Shown here: in pieces, positions 14,628-24,368 of the stretch | Layout: every line of letters starts with the position of its first letter | Position numbering within the stretch: position 1 is the first letter of the stretch | Notes under the pieces: generated by a model | Seen by the model: the letters and a program-made list of their open reading frames with translations, nothing else | Told to the model about the DNA's origin: nothing | Database searches by the model: none | Position numbers and translations under genes: made by a program | Source: a virus | IMG/VR virus record: IMGVR_UViG_3300025131_000391 | Location: 1-25,112 of that record | DNA length: 25,112 nucleotides | Direction: 5' to 3' (one strand)

Positions 14628-16616
14628 ATGGCTGACAAAGATATTATATCAGTATCTTCTATAGGTAATGCCGGTGAAGCCGGAAAAAAACTAAAAAAGG
14701 TATTTGGTGACATTGATACTACTACCATAAGTTTACTTGGTAATATTACTGGTGGATTTAGCAAACTAACCACGATATTAAAAGGGACTGGACTTGAATC
14801 CCTTAACTTGAAGAAGTCAATGGCTGATATGTTTGGTGGTGGAACTAATGGTGCAAAAAATTTAGCCACAACAGTTGCGGCGGTTTTACCTCCCGTTAAG
14901 TTTTCGCTAGTTAGAGATTTAATTGACCCAACAAAAACTGCAGCTGATGCCGTCAATCATATGGGTAAAGATGTTCAAGTTTTAAATAGCATATTAAAAA
15001 AATTAATTACAACTCAAAATATAGCTAGAACAGCAATTATGGCCACTTCTAATGGCACGGGTACATTTGCTGAAAAAATGAAGAATGCAACTAATATTGC
15101 GGAAGCATATCCAGCATCCCTCCATCGATCTGCAGCATCTACGGGATTTTTCACAACAGAGTTATTAGCTTTTGATAAAGCATCTAGAATGATTCCTGGT
15201 GCTTTTAAGGGTATTAACATTAGTGTTAGAGATTTTGGTGGTGTTTTAGCACGATCAACACTAACAAGTACTCAAATGATGGCAGTTGCATTAAGAGGAT
15301 TAGGTTTTGAGGCTGGAGAAATGACTGGCCAATTTCAAAAAGTATATGCCGAGTTTGGTCAAAAAGGAAAATCAGCCGCACTATCTTTGGCAGAAATCAA
15401 AATGGCAACAAAAGGAACTACTGTTCATTCAAAATTGGCTTATGAGCAAATTTCTGCATCATCACAAGCTTTTGCAATTTTCGGAGGAACGGTTAGTTCG
15501 GCTGCTGAAACTTGGAGAGATTTTAATATGGCTCTAAGAGATACAGTTCCAGTAGGAGAAATTAATAAATTAGTTACTTCTGTAACTCGTGGAATTACTA
15601 CAATGACCTTACAACATAGAGCATTTATTGCCCAAGTTAGTGGGGCTGCTCCTGGATCTGGTATGTTGGGCGGTGCCTTAAAAATGGAAATGGCATTAAG
15701 AACTCCAGAAGGCATGGGAAAGAATATGGATGCTTTGACGCAGACATTATCTCAATTTGCTGGAGGCAAAATAATAACACTAGAACAGGCAGTTGAAATG
15801 CCAGAACTTGAAACACAATTTGTTCTTCAAAGACAACTTCTAGGACAATTAACGAGCGTTCAGGGAAACGAGCAGCAAAATAGAATGTTGGAAGTTTTAA
15901 GTAACGTTCAAACTGGAGGAAGGTCTAGACTTGACGCATCAAAAGAAGTTGGAGACTTAATGAAAGGTGGAGTTTCATTACAGCAACAAGGTGTTACATT
16001 TTTAGAGAAAATTGCCTTTTCAACTAGACAATTTACTCATATATTTAATAATCATTTAAATAAACTTAACACTCCACTTTCGGCTGGTATGGGTGAGATC
16101 GCCAGTAATGCTGCAAAAACAACAAAAGGTAGAGAGGTGCCATTGATTCCAAAAATTGGTATTGGAAATATTGTTAAAAAAACATATGAACAAATGAAAA
16201 GAGATAACCCCAGACTGTCACTTCCTGGTGGTTTACCAACAAGAGAAGAATTGGGAATAAAAGGATCTTCGGGCGGAAAGACAGTAGGAACTTATCAGGC
16301 TCCTGAAACTCCAAATCTCAGAGGACAGAAAGTTCAAACATATTTCAGTGATCCTTTTTCAACAATTAAATCAGAAAGACTGCCAACTGGCCCAACAAAA
16401 ACAGCATCAGAAGCAAGAGGACCAGAACTTGATTCATCTTTGCTGATATTAAATAAATTAGAAAATACTATAAGAGAAAATATAAATGTAATAGGCAAAG
16501 AAGCAAATACACCAATAAAACTTGAACTTACGTCATCATGTCCTGATTGTAACCAATCAAAAATGGAAAAATTGATGGGTGAACGAGGTGGTGTTTATAG
16601 AGGAGCTAATGTATGA
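14628..16616 (+). CDS. Tape measure protein (probable)
   Basis: The 662-residue product follows the frameshifted chaperone, the place of the tape measure in nearly all long-tailed phages. It sets tail length while extended inside the tube and is thought to be ejected ahead of DNA. The sequence is Ala/Gly/Lys/Thr-rich and largely helical, with moderately hydrophobic stretches (LATTVAAVLPP, MMAVALRGLGF). T4 gp29 has 590 residues, so a tail of broadly similar length, about 100 nm by the usual rule of 1.5 angstrom per residue, is expected. The last 60 residues change character (Pro/Thr/Glu linker, then a segment with C638-P-D-C641). A GGAG site lies eight bases upstream of the ATG, and the stop overlaps the next start. 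No peptidase motif was recognised. The call rests on position and composition. Confidence 0.7.
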   Translation: MADKDIISVSSIGNAGEAGKKLKKVFGDIDTTTISLLGNITGGFSKLTTILKGTGLESLNLKKSMADMFGGGTNGAKNLATTVAAVLPPVKFSLVRDLIDPTKTAADAVNHMGKDVQVLNSILKKLITTQNIARTAIMATSNGTGTFAEKMKNATNIAEAYPASLHRSAASTGFFTTELLAFDKASRMIPGAFKGINISVRDFGGVLARSTLTSTQMMAVALRGLGFEAGEMTGQFQKVYAEFGQKGKSAALSLAEIKMATKGTTVHSKLAYEQISASSQAFAIFGGTVSSAAETWRDFNMALRDTVPVGEINKLVTSVTRGITTMTLQHRAFIAQVSGAAPGSGMLGGALKMEMALRTPEGMGKNMDALTQTLSQFAGGKIITLEQAVEMPELETQFVLQRQLLGQLTSVQGNEQQNRMLEVLSNVQTGGRSRLDASKEVGDLMKGGVSLQQQGVTFLEKIAFSTRQFTHIFNNHLNKLNTPLSAGMGEIASNAAKTTKGREVPLIPKIGIGNIVKKTYEQMKRDNPRLSLPGGLPTREELGIKGSSGGKTVGTYQAPETPNLRGQKVQTYFSDPFSTIKSERLPTGPTKTASEARGPELDSSLLILNKLENTIRENINVIGKEANTPIKLELTSSCPDCNQSKMEKLMGERGGVYRGANV

Positions 16617-17428
16617 CACCAATCGATCAAAGGACTTTTCCGCCAGCATATACAGATACAATTGCTGGAAGTCAATCATCATCAACCCCAATTGAAAAAC
16701 CTGCAATTCTTAGAAGGTATCCTGGAACACCAGATGGGAAAAGAATACGTCAACTTATTAGATGGAGAATACCCGCTCAAGGATATGTTGATATGTATAT
16801 AAACCCTCAGAGTTTAAAAATTGATGAACGAAAAATTGTCAAACATCAAAGAACAAAAGGCGGTTATGTTGTTCAATATTGGGGAGAAGAGTTAACTAAA
16901 CTTACTATAGATGGTTCAACAGCGGCATCTGGAATTGAGGGAATAAATGTTTTATATGATGTTTATAGAGCAGAGCAAAATGCCTTTCAAAAAGTTGCTC
17001 AGTCAATGGCAGACAGGTTAAAATCTTTTTCTGTTGGCAGTTCTGTTGCCGGAATGGTGGGATCTGCCTCTAAACAACAATTGGGTCAAGCAGTTGGCAC
17101 TGCCGTTAGTGGTTTGTTTGGTGGATCTTCCACACCACCAGTTTTACCAACTCTTGGGTCATTAGCATTGGCTGTTGAATTATATTATCAAGGATGGGTG
17201 TTTAAAGGATTTTTTGAGAATTTTAGTGTAACAGAATCTGTCTCAGATGGTCCTGGACTTTTTAAGTATAATATGTCATTTATTGTAACAGATAAAAGAG
17301 GGACAAGAACTAACACTATGCCTTGGCACAAAATGGCAGGAATTAAAGATGCTAAAACTGGCAAGTATACACATTTTTATAGGTCTAATGGTGACGTTAC
17401 TCCTATGAGTTTTGGAGACGAAAAATAA
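16613..17428 (+). CDS. Baseplate / tube-initiator-like protein
   Basis: This 271-residue protein starts at an ATGA overlap with the tape measure gene (AGGAG seven bases upstream) and ends in a TAATG overlap with the hub gene. Conserved-looking pieces are YVDMYINPQSLKIDERKI, RTKGGYVVQYWGEEL, LTIDGSTAASG and, near the C-terminus, VELYYQGWVFKGFFENF and FKYNMSFIVTDKRG. The two beta-rich halves around a low-complexity Gly/Ser/Ala linker recall tube-fold proteins that seed the tube on the baseplate (the gp48/gp54/gp53 group in T4, or the XkdP-type protein in simpler phages). No LysM motif is visible. Location between tape measure and hub supports a baseplate-centre role; the exact counterpart is uncertain. 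Confidence 0.55.
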   Translation: MTPIDQRTFPPAYTDTIAGSQSSSTPIEKPAILRRYPGTPDGKRIRQLIRWRIPAQGYVDMYINPQSLKIDERKIVKHQRTKGGYVVQYWGEELTKLTIDGSTAASGIEGINVLYDVYRAEQNAFQKVAQSMADRLKSFSVGSSVAGMVGSASKQQLGQAVGTAVSGLFGGSSTPPVLPTLGSLALAVELYYQGWVFKGFFENFSVTESVSDGPGLFKYNMSFIVTDKRGTRTNTMPWHKMAGIKDAKTGKYTHFYRSNGDVTPMSFGDEK

Positions 17429-20400
17429 TGATAATATTATCATCGCAAGCAGATGTAAATTTCGGTGACGGAATGGGTACATTTGGTAAGGTTATGACGG
17501 GATTATTTGATGGTGATCCATCAAATTCCTATCAGGGAGTCCCAGGAAGGAATAAGGCAACAGATTTAGCTTTGGGAGTTTTAAGTAAAATTTCTGGTAA
17601 TACTGGAGAATCTGGCGCAAATTTTGACCCCAATTTTGTAGATTCAGGAAAGCAACTTGTTCCTGGTGGATCAATATCTGGGGGTAAGATCCCGCCATTA
17701 GAAAATGGTAATGTGAGAGAGGTATATAATCAAACTCCTCAGGCCAGTATTTTAATTAAAAAAAGAGCATTTTCTTCTCTTAGTAGTTTATATGTTCCAG
17801 CACTTATGGACCCAGATGAACTTTGGCTTTTCAGAGCAACAAAAAAGTTATTTGCCAGCAAGTGTTCTCAGGTTGCTGATGTCGAACGACTAACAAAGAT
17901 AAGCAAACTTGTAGATCAAGGGGTTAGTACGGCGAGTTTAGTAACAAATCTCGTATCAAGTGTAAGTAATGATTTAATTGGTGATCTAGCAACAAGTAAA
18001 AATGCTGGAGATAAAATTGGTAGTTTTGCATTAGGTTCATTTATTATGGAACAAATTGCCAGGGCAAGATCTCCTGTGAATATTTCTACTTGGTTTCAAG
18101 ATCAAACTCTTCCAGCGATTGAGGAAATAGGATTTGGAACAGGAGTTTTCGAATTAACCAACATAGTTAACTTTTCCACCTCTCTTAACATTGGTGGAGA
18201 TGGGACATTTAATTTATCTATAGAAGATCCTTATAGCACTATGTTTATTACTGAAGGAGATATAGAAACGGCAATAAGAGACACTGTTCTTTCTGGTTTA
18301 ATTAATATCGCCAATAAATCTGCTGGACTTGCATTATCATCTGCTCAATCAGCAGATAATAAATTATCAGAATCTAGAACAAGGAGAAATGTGGGCCAAA
18401 TTTCATTTTCTATGAGTATAGGAAACGAACCGGCTGTTACCGCAACAATTGATACAACCGGATATAATTTAACACCAGATAATTTAGATAATGTAGAATC
18501 TCCACATGAATTATCAAATACTGAAAGGTCATTGTTTAATTCAGCATATAGTAATCTTACAAGTTATGCTAACTTATCGAAAAAAACATTAACAAGTGGC
18601 ACTTTAAGTTTTAATAAACATAAAAAAAATGTTGAGTATGTCAGAAACAATATGCGATTTGCATATCTTGGGAAAAATATTATTCAGCCAATGGACAAGG
18701 TACATATTTTTGTAGATTCTGGGACAAGAAAATCTGGAGAAGAAGTAGACGTTTCTGGAGAAAATAGAAATATTTTAGATTTTGATGGCGCTGTGAATAT
18801 GGCTAGTAGTTTGGGTCCAGATGAAACTGGCATTGATGAAAGTCTTTTAAAAGTTGAGTGGGAATTAAGCGGCAAGCAACTTCCTTTTGCTCAATTTAAA
18901 AAAATTGCTTCTACATATAATAGTGGAATACAAGTTATTTCAGGATTAGTAAAAAGTGTTACTGATTCTTTTAATGAAGGTGGATTAAACACAATAGCCG
19001 TTCAGGGAGTTACAGAGATGGAGTGGTTAAGGTTATCTCAATATAATGCTAAACCATCGTTAGATCAAACTCAGGGAATATTATTTGATCCTCTTACTCC
19101 GTTTGATTTTGAAACAGATGTTGCCACTGGACTTCCCATAGGTAGACCAAGACTTACTCAGGCCAACATTGATAGATTAAGTGGAAAAGCTCAGTTATAT
19201 GCTCACAATGGTCCTTTAACTGGTACGGGAAAAATAGAAGTTGTTGATGATCTAACAAGAGATATAAGAAATATTAATGGAAGTAATATGGCATTAGCAG
19301 ATCATGTTCCTGGGTTAATATATAAATGGAAAGAGGGAATTATTACTGCAACATATAATATGTCAACGGCTAATAAGTTTGACCAATCAAAAACATCTGC
19401 TGAACAATTAAGAAGAGATGTTGGTTTCTTTTGGACAAATACTGCGTTTGACAATATGGATGTTGCTAATATTTTAAGTGTTTTAATAACTGGTCAACCA
19501 TATAATTATATTTCGTTTTTAGATAGTGCTGTTAGAAGTGGAACTTATATTCCTGATGCCACATTAAATGATAGTAGAGATTATTTTAGTGTGTTACAAG
19601 ATGTACAAGGAACAATTAATGATGTACAAGGTAATTTCACGCCATTTAAAAGTTCTACAATAACCAGAAAAGAACTGGCAAAAATGGTTTTAACAAAACA
19701 AAAATTAGGATCACAGGCTGGTGAACTAACCCAACTAAGAAGGGAGTTCGCAAAACTAACTGATAGAAAATACAGTTTTCAATCTCCTTACTCTAAAAAA
19801 GAAGCTAAGCAAAATACTCCCAACAGGGTTGCCGCTGAGTTATCTGGAAACTTAGAAGTAAAAATTAAAAATATAGAAGACAGACTTAAGGTCGCAGAAA
19901 ATGAGTTGGTTGCTTCAAACAATGATAATAGTTTATCCGACAATGTTAGTGTTTATGGAAATGATGTAACATTTAATTATGATAGTAATGTAGATGATAA
20001 AAATCAAGCAAAATTATTTGGAGATAATCTAATTCATGCTACATTAAAGAGAAAAGAGGATGTAATATATAATAGAGATAAAACATATTTTATTGTATCT
20101 GATGAATATGATAAAGATTATGACGTACAAGCATTTTCTTTAGGACTTAAAAAACAAGCTCCAGCAATGTGGGAAAGTAATTGGGAAAAAGTCTATGATC
20201 TATGTAAAAAAGCTGTGGACATATTAAATTTTGAATTTTTTGTAAACACACAAGGACATATAGAATTTAGACCTCCACAATATAATAGAACACCATTAAC
20301 AGTTTTTGAAGCAATTATAAATTATGGACAACAAACTGGTGCTAACCTATTACCAGATTTTTTAAAGAAATTGTTTGATAATAGAGAAGTGTCTTTAATA

Positions 20401-22152
20401 AATCAAGTAATTGAATATGAGTGGAGAATAAGACTAAAGGCATCATTATTAGGAGCCACAAAAGATATCAAGGATGTTCATGAATTGCTAAAAAGTCAGG
20501 GACATGATATACAATTTATCAGTGTTAATAAAAATATTGTTCAAGCTGTAAATAGAGATGTTGCAATTGATCCTGGTAATAAAAAAATACTATTATCAAG
20601 AATTCAAAAAGAGAATGATTCTATATCTAAATCAAATCTTGGTTTGTTTAACCCACAAGCGCAATATAATTTACAAAGTTCAAAGGTTAAAACGATTTTT
20701 TCTTCAGACTCGGCTGATCCCAAGAAAAAACTAAAAGATTTTGGAAATGAAGCCGCATATAAAGAGGCCGTTGGGGAACTTTCAAAAATAACTGGAAAAC
20801 CAACAAATTTATTTGAAGATTTCTCGAAAGTTAAAGTTGGGGTTTCAAGAAGTGGTATTATAACTCCAGCAACAGACATTGCTAAAATAGTTTCAGATAT
20901 TGCTAAATTTGTAAGTCAAAGATCCAACACAATGAGATCTTTGGAAAGAGTTTTACAACAAAGAAGAGATATTGGAGAAATATCATCAACCGGAGGATGG
21001 AATTTTACAACAGGTGGAATAAGGCAGGCGTTAAACAATCCAGATGGTTTATTTGGGAGATTAATAGAAGATAATTCAAGAAATACTTTAGGTCACTTGT
21101 CAAAAGAAAGATTTGTAATTATGGATAAAGATGTTAAAACATCAACCTTTACAGAAGAGGCTCCAAAATTCACAACAGTCAAAGTAACTGGAACTGATCC
21201 GATTGTTGGAGAAGGTAACGGAAATATTGCTGGTGGAGTTCCACTTTATACTGCTTATGGTACTGATTTTGATACTTGGCGTCAATATGGCTGGAGATCA
21301 ACTCAACCATTTGATAGACCTTTCTTTTGGAGTGCTGAGTTACAATGTGCTCCTTATGCAAAAATGTTATTATCAAGAGCAAGAAGAAATATTGTTCATG
21401 GAAGTTTAAAAGTGAGAGGTAATGAATTTTATCAATTAGGAGATGTTGTTTTTTACAATGAAAGACAGTTATTGTTTTATGTAGAAGGTGTTAGCCATAC
21501 TTTTGATTATAATTCTGGCTTATTTGACACAAGCCTTACTTTAAAATATGGTCACCCGCCCGGTGTTTATATTCCATCTCCATTAGATATTATAGGTAAA
21601 AATTTATCAAATAAAACTGGGTCACAGACATCATTTAGAGTTAGGCGAGAAAGAAGCAGAGTTGACAGATTATTGGGTGTTGTTAAGTTTGATTCTGGCA
21701 AGCCAAATGATTTATTAGGTGGAACAAATGGCGCAAGAAATCAAAGTGTATTACAAAGAGCAGCTTCAATTGCACAACAAAGTATTGACCCATCAAAACC
21801 AACAACAAGTCAAAGACTTTATATAATGGGTTTTGGTAGTAGTAGTCAAGATACTCAGATTAATGCTGTAAAAAAATGGTTTTCTTCGCCTCAACAAAAT
21901 CCGCCTCCTTCAATGCCGACAGGAACAGACATAACAGGACCATCAAGTTCTAAATTTGTAGTTGATCCAAAAATGATTAAAACTGAAAAAATTAATCAAA
22001 CTATTGACTTAAGTAAATTATCTGCCTCAGAAAGAGATCTTATTAAACAGGGTATAGTGGCAAATAATGAGTCTTGGCTTTTAGATAAAACGCTAGAGAC
22101 TGTTGTTGAAATAAGACTTAGACCTGTACCAATTAAAGGATGGCAAGACTAA
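17428..22152 (+). CDS. Very large baseplate hub protein
   Basis: The 1574-residue product is probably the central hub (gp27-like role) that links the tube to the spike. Recognisable parts: a Gly/Ser-rich N-terminus; a beta region near residue 410 (RFAYLGKNIIQPMDKVHIFV) as found in hub and VgrG-like proteins; a helical, charged insertion at about 750-835 suggesting a coiled coil (LTQLRREFAKL, KIKNIEDRLKVAENEL); GHIEFRPPQYNRTPL at about residue 950; and a C-terminal hub segment at about 1290-1390 (ARRNIVHGSLKVRGNEFYQLGD and VEGVSHTFDYNSGLFDTSLTLKYGHPPGVYIP, in parts). The last 180 residues are a Ser/Pro/Gln-rich tail. It is several times longer than T4 gp27 (391), so it may combine hub and wedge functions. 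No lysozyme motif was recognised. It is coupled at both ends by TAATG overlaps. Confidence 0.65.
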   Translation: MIILSSQADVNFGDGMGTFGKVMTGLFDGDPSNSYQGVPGRNKATDLALGVLSKISGNTGESGANFDPNFVDSGKQLVPGGSISGGKIPPLENGNVREVYNQTPQASILIKKRAFSSLSSLYVPALMDPDELWLFRATKKLFASKCSQVADVERLTKISKLVDQGVSTASLVTNLVSSVSNDLIGDLATSKNAGDKIGSFALGSFIMEQIARARSPVNISTWFQDQTLPAIEEIGFGTGVFELTNIVNFSTSLNIGGDGTFNLSIEDPYSTMFITEGDIETAIRDTVLSGLINIANKSAGLALSSAQSADNKLSESRTRRNVGQISFSMSIGNEPAVTATIDTTGYNLTPDNLDNVESPHELSNTERSLFNSAYSNLTSYANLSKKTLTSGTLSFNKHKKNVEYVRNNMRFAYLGKNIIQPMDKVHIFVDSGTRKSGEEVDVSGENRNILDFDGAVNMASSLGPDETGIDESLLKVEWELSGKQLPFAQFKKIASTYNSGIQVISGLVKSVTDSFNEGGLNTIAVQGVTEMEWLRLSQYNAKPSLDQTQGILFDPLTPFDFETDVATGLPIGRPRLTQANIDRLSGKAQLYAHNGPLTGTGKIEVVDDLTRDIRNINGSNMALADHVPGLIYKWKEGIITATYNMSTANKFDQSKTSAEQLRRDVGFFWTNTAFDNMDVANILSVLITGQPYNYISFLDSAVRSGTYIPDATLNDSRDYFSVLQDVQGTINDVQGNFTPFKSSTITRKELAKMVLTKQKLGSQAGELTQLRREFAKLTDRKYSFQSPYSKKEAKQNTPNRVAAELSGNLEVKIKNIEDRLKVAENELVASNNDNSLSDNVSVYGNDVTFNYDSNVDDKNQAKLFGDNLIHATLKRKEDVIYNRDKTYFIVSDEYDKDYDVQAFSLGLKKQAPAMWESNWEKVYDLCKKAVDILNFEFFVNTQGHIEFRPPQYNRTPLTVFEAIINYGQQTGANLLPDFLKKLFDNREVSLINQVIEYEWRIRLKASLLGATKDIKDVHELLKSQGHDIQFISVNKNIVQAVNRDVAIDPGNKKILLSRIQKENDSISKSNLGLFNPQAQYNLQSSKVKTIFSSDSADPKKKLKDFGNEAAYKEAVGELSKITGKPTNLFEDFSKVKVGVSRSGIITPATDIAKIVSDIAKFVSQRSNTMRSLERVLQQRRDIGEISSTGGWNFTTGGIRQALNNPDGLFGRLIEDNSRNTLGHLSKERFVIMDKDVKTSTFTEEAPKFTTVKVTGTDPIVGEGNGNIAGGVPLYTAYGTDFDTWRQYGWRSTQPFDRPFFWSAELQCAPYAKMLLSRARRNIVHGSLKVRGNEFYQLGDVVFYNERQLLFYVEGVSHTFDYNSGLFDTSLTLKYGHPPGVYIPSPLDIIGKNLSNKTGSQTSFRVRRERSRVDRLLGVVKFDSGKPNDLLGGTNGARNQSVLQRAASIAQQSIDPSKPTTSQRLYIMGFGSSSQDTQINAVKKWFSSPQQNPPPSMPTGTDITGPSSSKFVVDPKMIKTEKINQTIDLSKLSASERDLIKQGIVANNESWLLDKTLETVVEIRLRPVPIKGWQD

Positions 22153-22154
22153 TG
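22135..22154 (+). promoter_or_regulatory. Ribosome binding site and start choice for the spike gene
   Basis: AAAGGA (22135-22140) abuts ATG 22140, which leaves no spacing, but lies 11 bases before ATG 22152. The latter forms TAATG with the hub stop, the same junction as at 6878 and 17428, so ATG 22152 is preferred. Confidence 0.55.
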
Positions 22155-24359
22155 CATATTGGAAATTATCTTAGATTAGTTGCTGTAACAAGTGTTGATT
22201 ACTCTCAAAATCAAATGGAGACAATTTGGCTTGATGATGGGGAAGATGGACCAACATTATCCATCCCACATCCTTTTGCTGGACTTGGAGAGGGGATTTT
22301 TGTTGGTATTCGTCCTGGTTCAATTGTAGTAGTAGATAGGGCGTCATATGAGAGATATATTCCATTAGCCACTATCCCAATGAGAGCATTCTCTTCTTCT
22401 GATATTGGTGATATTGATGATTTGGGCATTGACTCAATTCCTTATCCTGAAATCGACAGTGGAGAAATTTACATTCAAAGTGTTGAGGGTTCGGGAGTTT
22501 ATTTAGACAATGTTGGAAATGTCCAATTTTTTAATCCTTTTGGAGAGGGCTCTTTTCTTGGCGGTGACAGTTCAAGAGCAACGAGAGTCGGAATAGATGT
22601 TTGTCCTCCCACAAAGTATATCGTTTCAGATTCTGGATTATTAGTAAATGGGCTAGTTAGAAGAGACACCAATCTTGAATCTCAGGAGGAATTTGAGTTA
22701 ATTTCAGATCCATTATTAGATCCTCTTTATGAACAAGTTCTTGAAGAAGTTGGTAGAGATCCTACAAAAAATGTTGCTCTCATGTCGCCAGATCAACAAA
22801 CATCTGCTAAAAATATAAATACCAAGATTTTTAGAAATCCTGGGCTTGTAGAAAGCAGACAATTAATTTTAGAATATGGCAGAGATTGGGCAGTATCAAC
22901 AAAAGCAAATGAACTAAAAAGATTAAAAGAGGGAATTGTTACCAAAAAGAACCCAACTCATAGAAGTGAAAGAAGAAACAATGTTCTTGGGCTATCTTTA
23001 AATAATCCAAATGAACTTATTGAAATAGTTTATGGAACTTTGGTAGACTTTTTTGGAAGTCCACTAGACCTAAATAAGCATGTTTTACCAAGCTTTACAG
23101 CAAAAGAAGAAGAAGAATATTATGATAAGTTAGAGGCAAATGCTCGAAAAACTGTTGCATTTTTAAAAGAAATAAATACAAGAAAGGGTTATTCATATAG
23201 ATCAGATGGGCCAAATGGGTCAATACCTAAAATTTTAAATGGCGCTCCTGATGTTAGTACTGCTGAAAATAACGCAAGAGATAGAAGTAAGTGGAGCATC
23301 TTAGTAGACAAAGAGGGTTTAACAAAATTAAATATTCCGGCCTCATCAGAGACAGGCAATGTCCCGGTATTAGCTCGCGCAGAAAACTCAAGTTCTGTAG
23401 ATGTAGATTCTGATGGAAACGCAAAGAAAACCAAACCCAAAGATACACTAACTGTTAATAGAAATCCTAAAAAATCTCAGGATATTCATTTAGATCAAGT
23501 TGGACCTGGCGGAATAACAGTTTCTGGACAAAAATATAAAAATAGATTAGCTGGTGAAGATGCTGGTTGGATAGAAAATGGTAGTTCTGCAAAAGAGCAA
23601 CCTTCTGAAATACAGGCTGGAATGGCATTTCATGATATTACAAAAACAGCGGCAGATCTTCTTAAAAAAGATGCTAATAGAAATGCTAGTGATGTTTCAG
23701 CAGAATCTCCACCAGCGGTGGCAGAAGATGGAGGCGCGGTAAAAAATTCTATAGATAATGTGAAACCATCTATAACACCTATCTCAGCTCTTAGAGATGA
23801 GGCGGGAAGAATTAATAATTGTCCTAATGCTGGCGGAAGAAGTATACAAGCAAATTTAGATGGGAACCTAGAACTATCAATAGGAGCGAATACAGTAGAC
23901 AGAGTATCATGGATGCTTGATACTGCTGGAGGGATTGTTGCTAGATTAGGAAGAGACAGATATGGAAGAAGTGCTGTTATACAATCAGACGGCTCAGTTT
24001 TTCTTGAAGTTGGTGGTTATGATTATGTTGGTGAAAGTTCATCTGATAAAACCGATACAAGATTTTCTGGAGGAGGTACTTCAAGAAGTTCAGCGTTACC
24101 AAAAGACAAAGCAAGATTTAAAGCTGGTAAGGTTGTTATAAAAATAAAAGGTTCTACTACTACAGGAACTGCTGATCAAACAATTATCATAGACGAATCT
24201 GGAATAACTTTGGATTCATCAAAAAGAATAGATATAAATTCAAAAGGTGATTTAAATCTTCAAAGTAAAGCGGCTATAACAATTGATGCACCAAGAGTAA
24301 AATTTTTCAAAGGTGATATGTCAAGAGAAGTTATTAGATCGCAAAGGCCAATAACATAA
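22152..24359 (+). CDS. Central baseplate spike protein (gp5-like, no visible lysozyme domain)
   Basis: The product is 735 residues from ATG 22152 (739 from ATG 22140). Residues about 1-75 look like an OB-type beta-barrel (NYLRLVAVTSVDYSQN, TLSIPHPFAGLGEGIFVGIRPGS, in parts) as in spikes that sit under the hub. Residues about 180-340 are helical and charged and contain VYGTLVDFFGSPLDLNKHVLP. From about 560 to the end the sequence becomes a repetitive beta structure (NLDGNLELSIGAN, ARLGRDRYGRSAVIQ, DGSVFLEVGG, IIIDESGITLDSSK, GDLNLQSKAAITIDAP), the pattern of a triple-stranded beta-helix needle that punctures the outer membrane or wall. No glycosidase motif was recognised in the insert, unlike T4 gp5. 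The position after the hub supports the assignment. Confidence 0.7.
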   Translation: MHIGNYLRLVAVTSVDYSQNQMETIWLDDGEDGPTLSIPHPFAGLGEGIFVGIRPGSIVVVDRASYERYIPLATIPMRAFSSSDIGDIDDLGIDSIPYPEIDSGEIYIQSVEGSGVYLDNVGNVQFFNPFGEGSFLGGDSSRATRVGIDVCPPTKYIVSDSGLLVNGLVRRDTNLESQEEFELISDPLLDPLYEQVLEEVGRDPTKNVALMSPDQQTSAKNINTKIFRNPGLVESRQLILEYGRDWAVSTKANELKRLKEGIVTKKNPTHRSERRNNVLGLSLNNPNELIEIVYGTLVDFFGSPLDLNKHVLPSFTAKEEEEYYDKLEANARKTVAFLKEINTRKGYSYRSDGPNGSIPKILNGAPDVSTAENNARDRSKWSILVDKEGLTKLNIPASSETGNVPVLARAENSSSVDVDSDGNAKKTKPKDTLTVNRNPKKSQDIHLDQVGPGGITVSGQKYKNRLAGEDAGWIENGSSAKEQPSEIQAGMAFHDITKTAADLLKKDANRNASDVSAESPPAVAEDGGAVKNSIDNVKPSITPISALRDEAGRINNCPNAGGRSIQANLDGNLELSIGANTVDRVSWMLDTAGGIVARLGRDRYGRSAVIQSDGSVFLEVGGYDYVGESSSDKTDTRFSGGGTSRSSALPKDKARFKAGKVVIKIKGSTTTGTADQTIIIDESGITLDSSKRIDINSKGDLNLQSKAAITIDAPRVKFFKGDMSREVIRSQRPIT

Positions 24360-24368
24360 GGAGAAAGA

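Noticed and set aside
19595-19640. Short tandem GATGTACAAGG repeat in the hub gene
   Set aside because: Two copies of an 11-base unit encoding DVQG are a small in-frame duplication within protein sequence, with no sign of a larger repeat or regulatory use.
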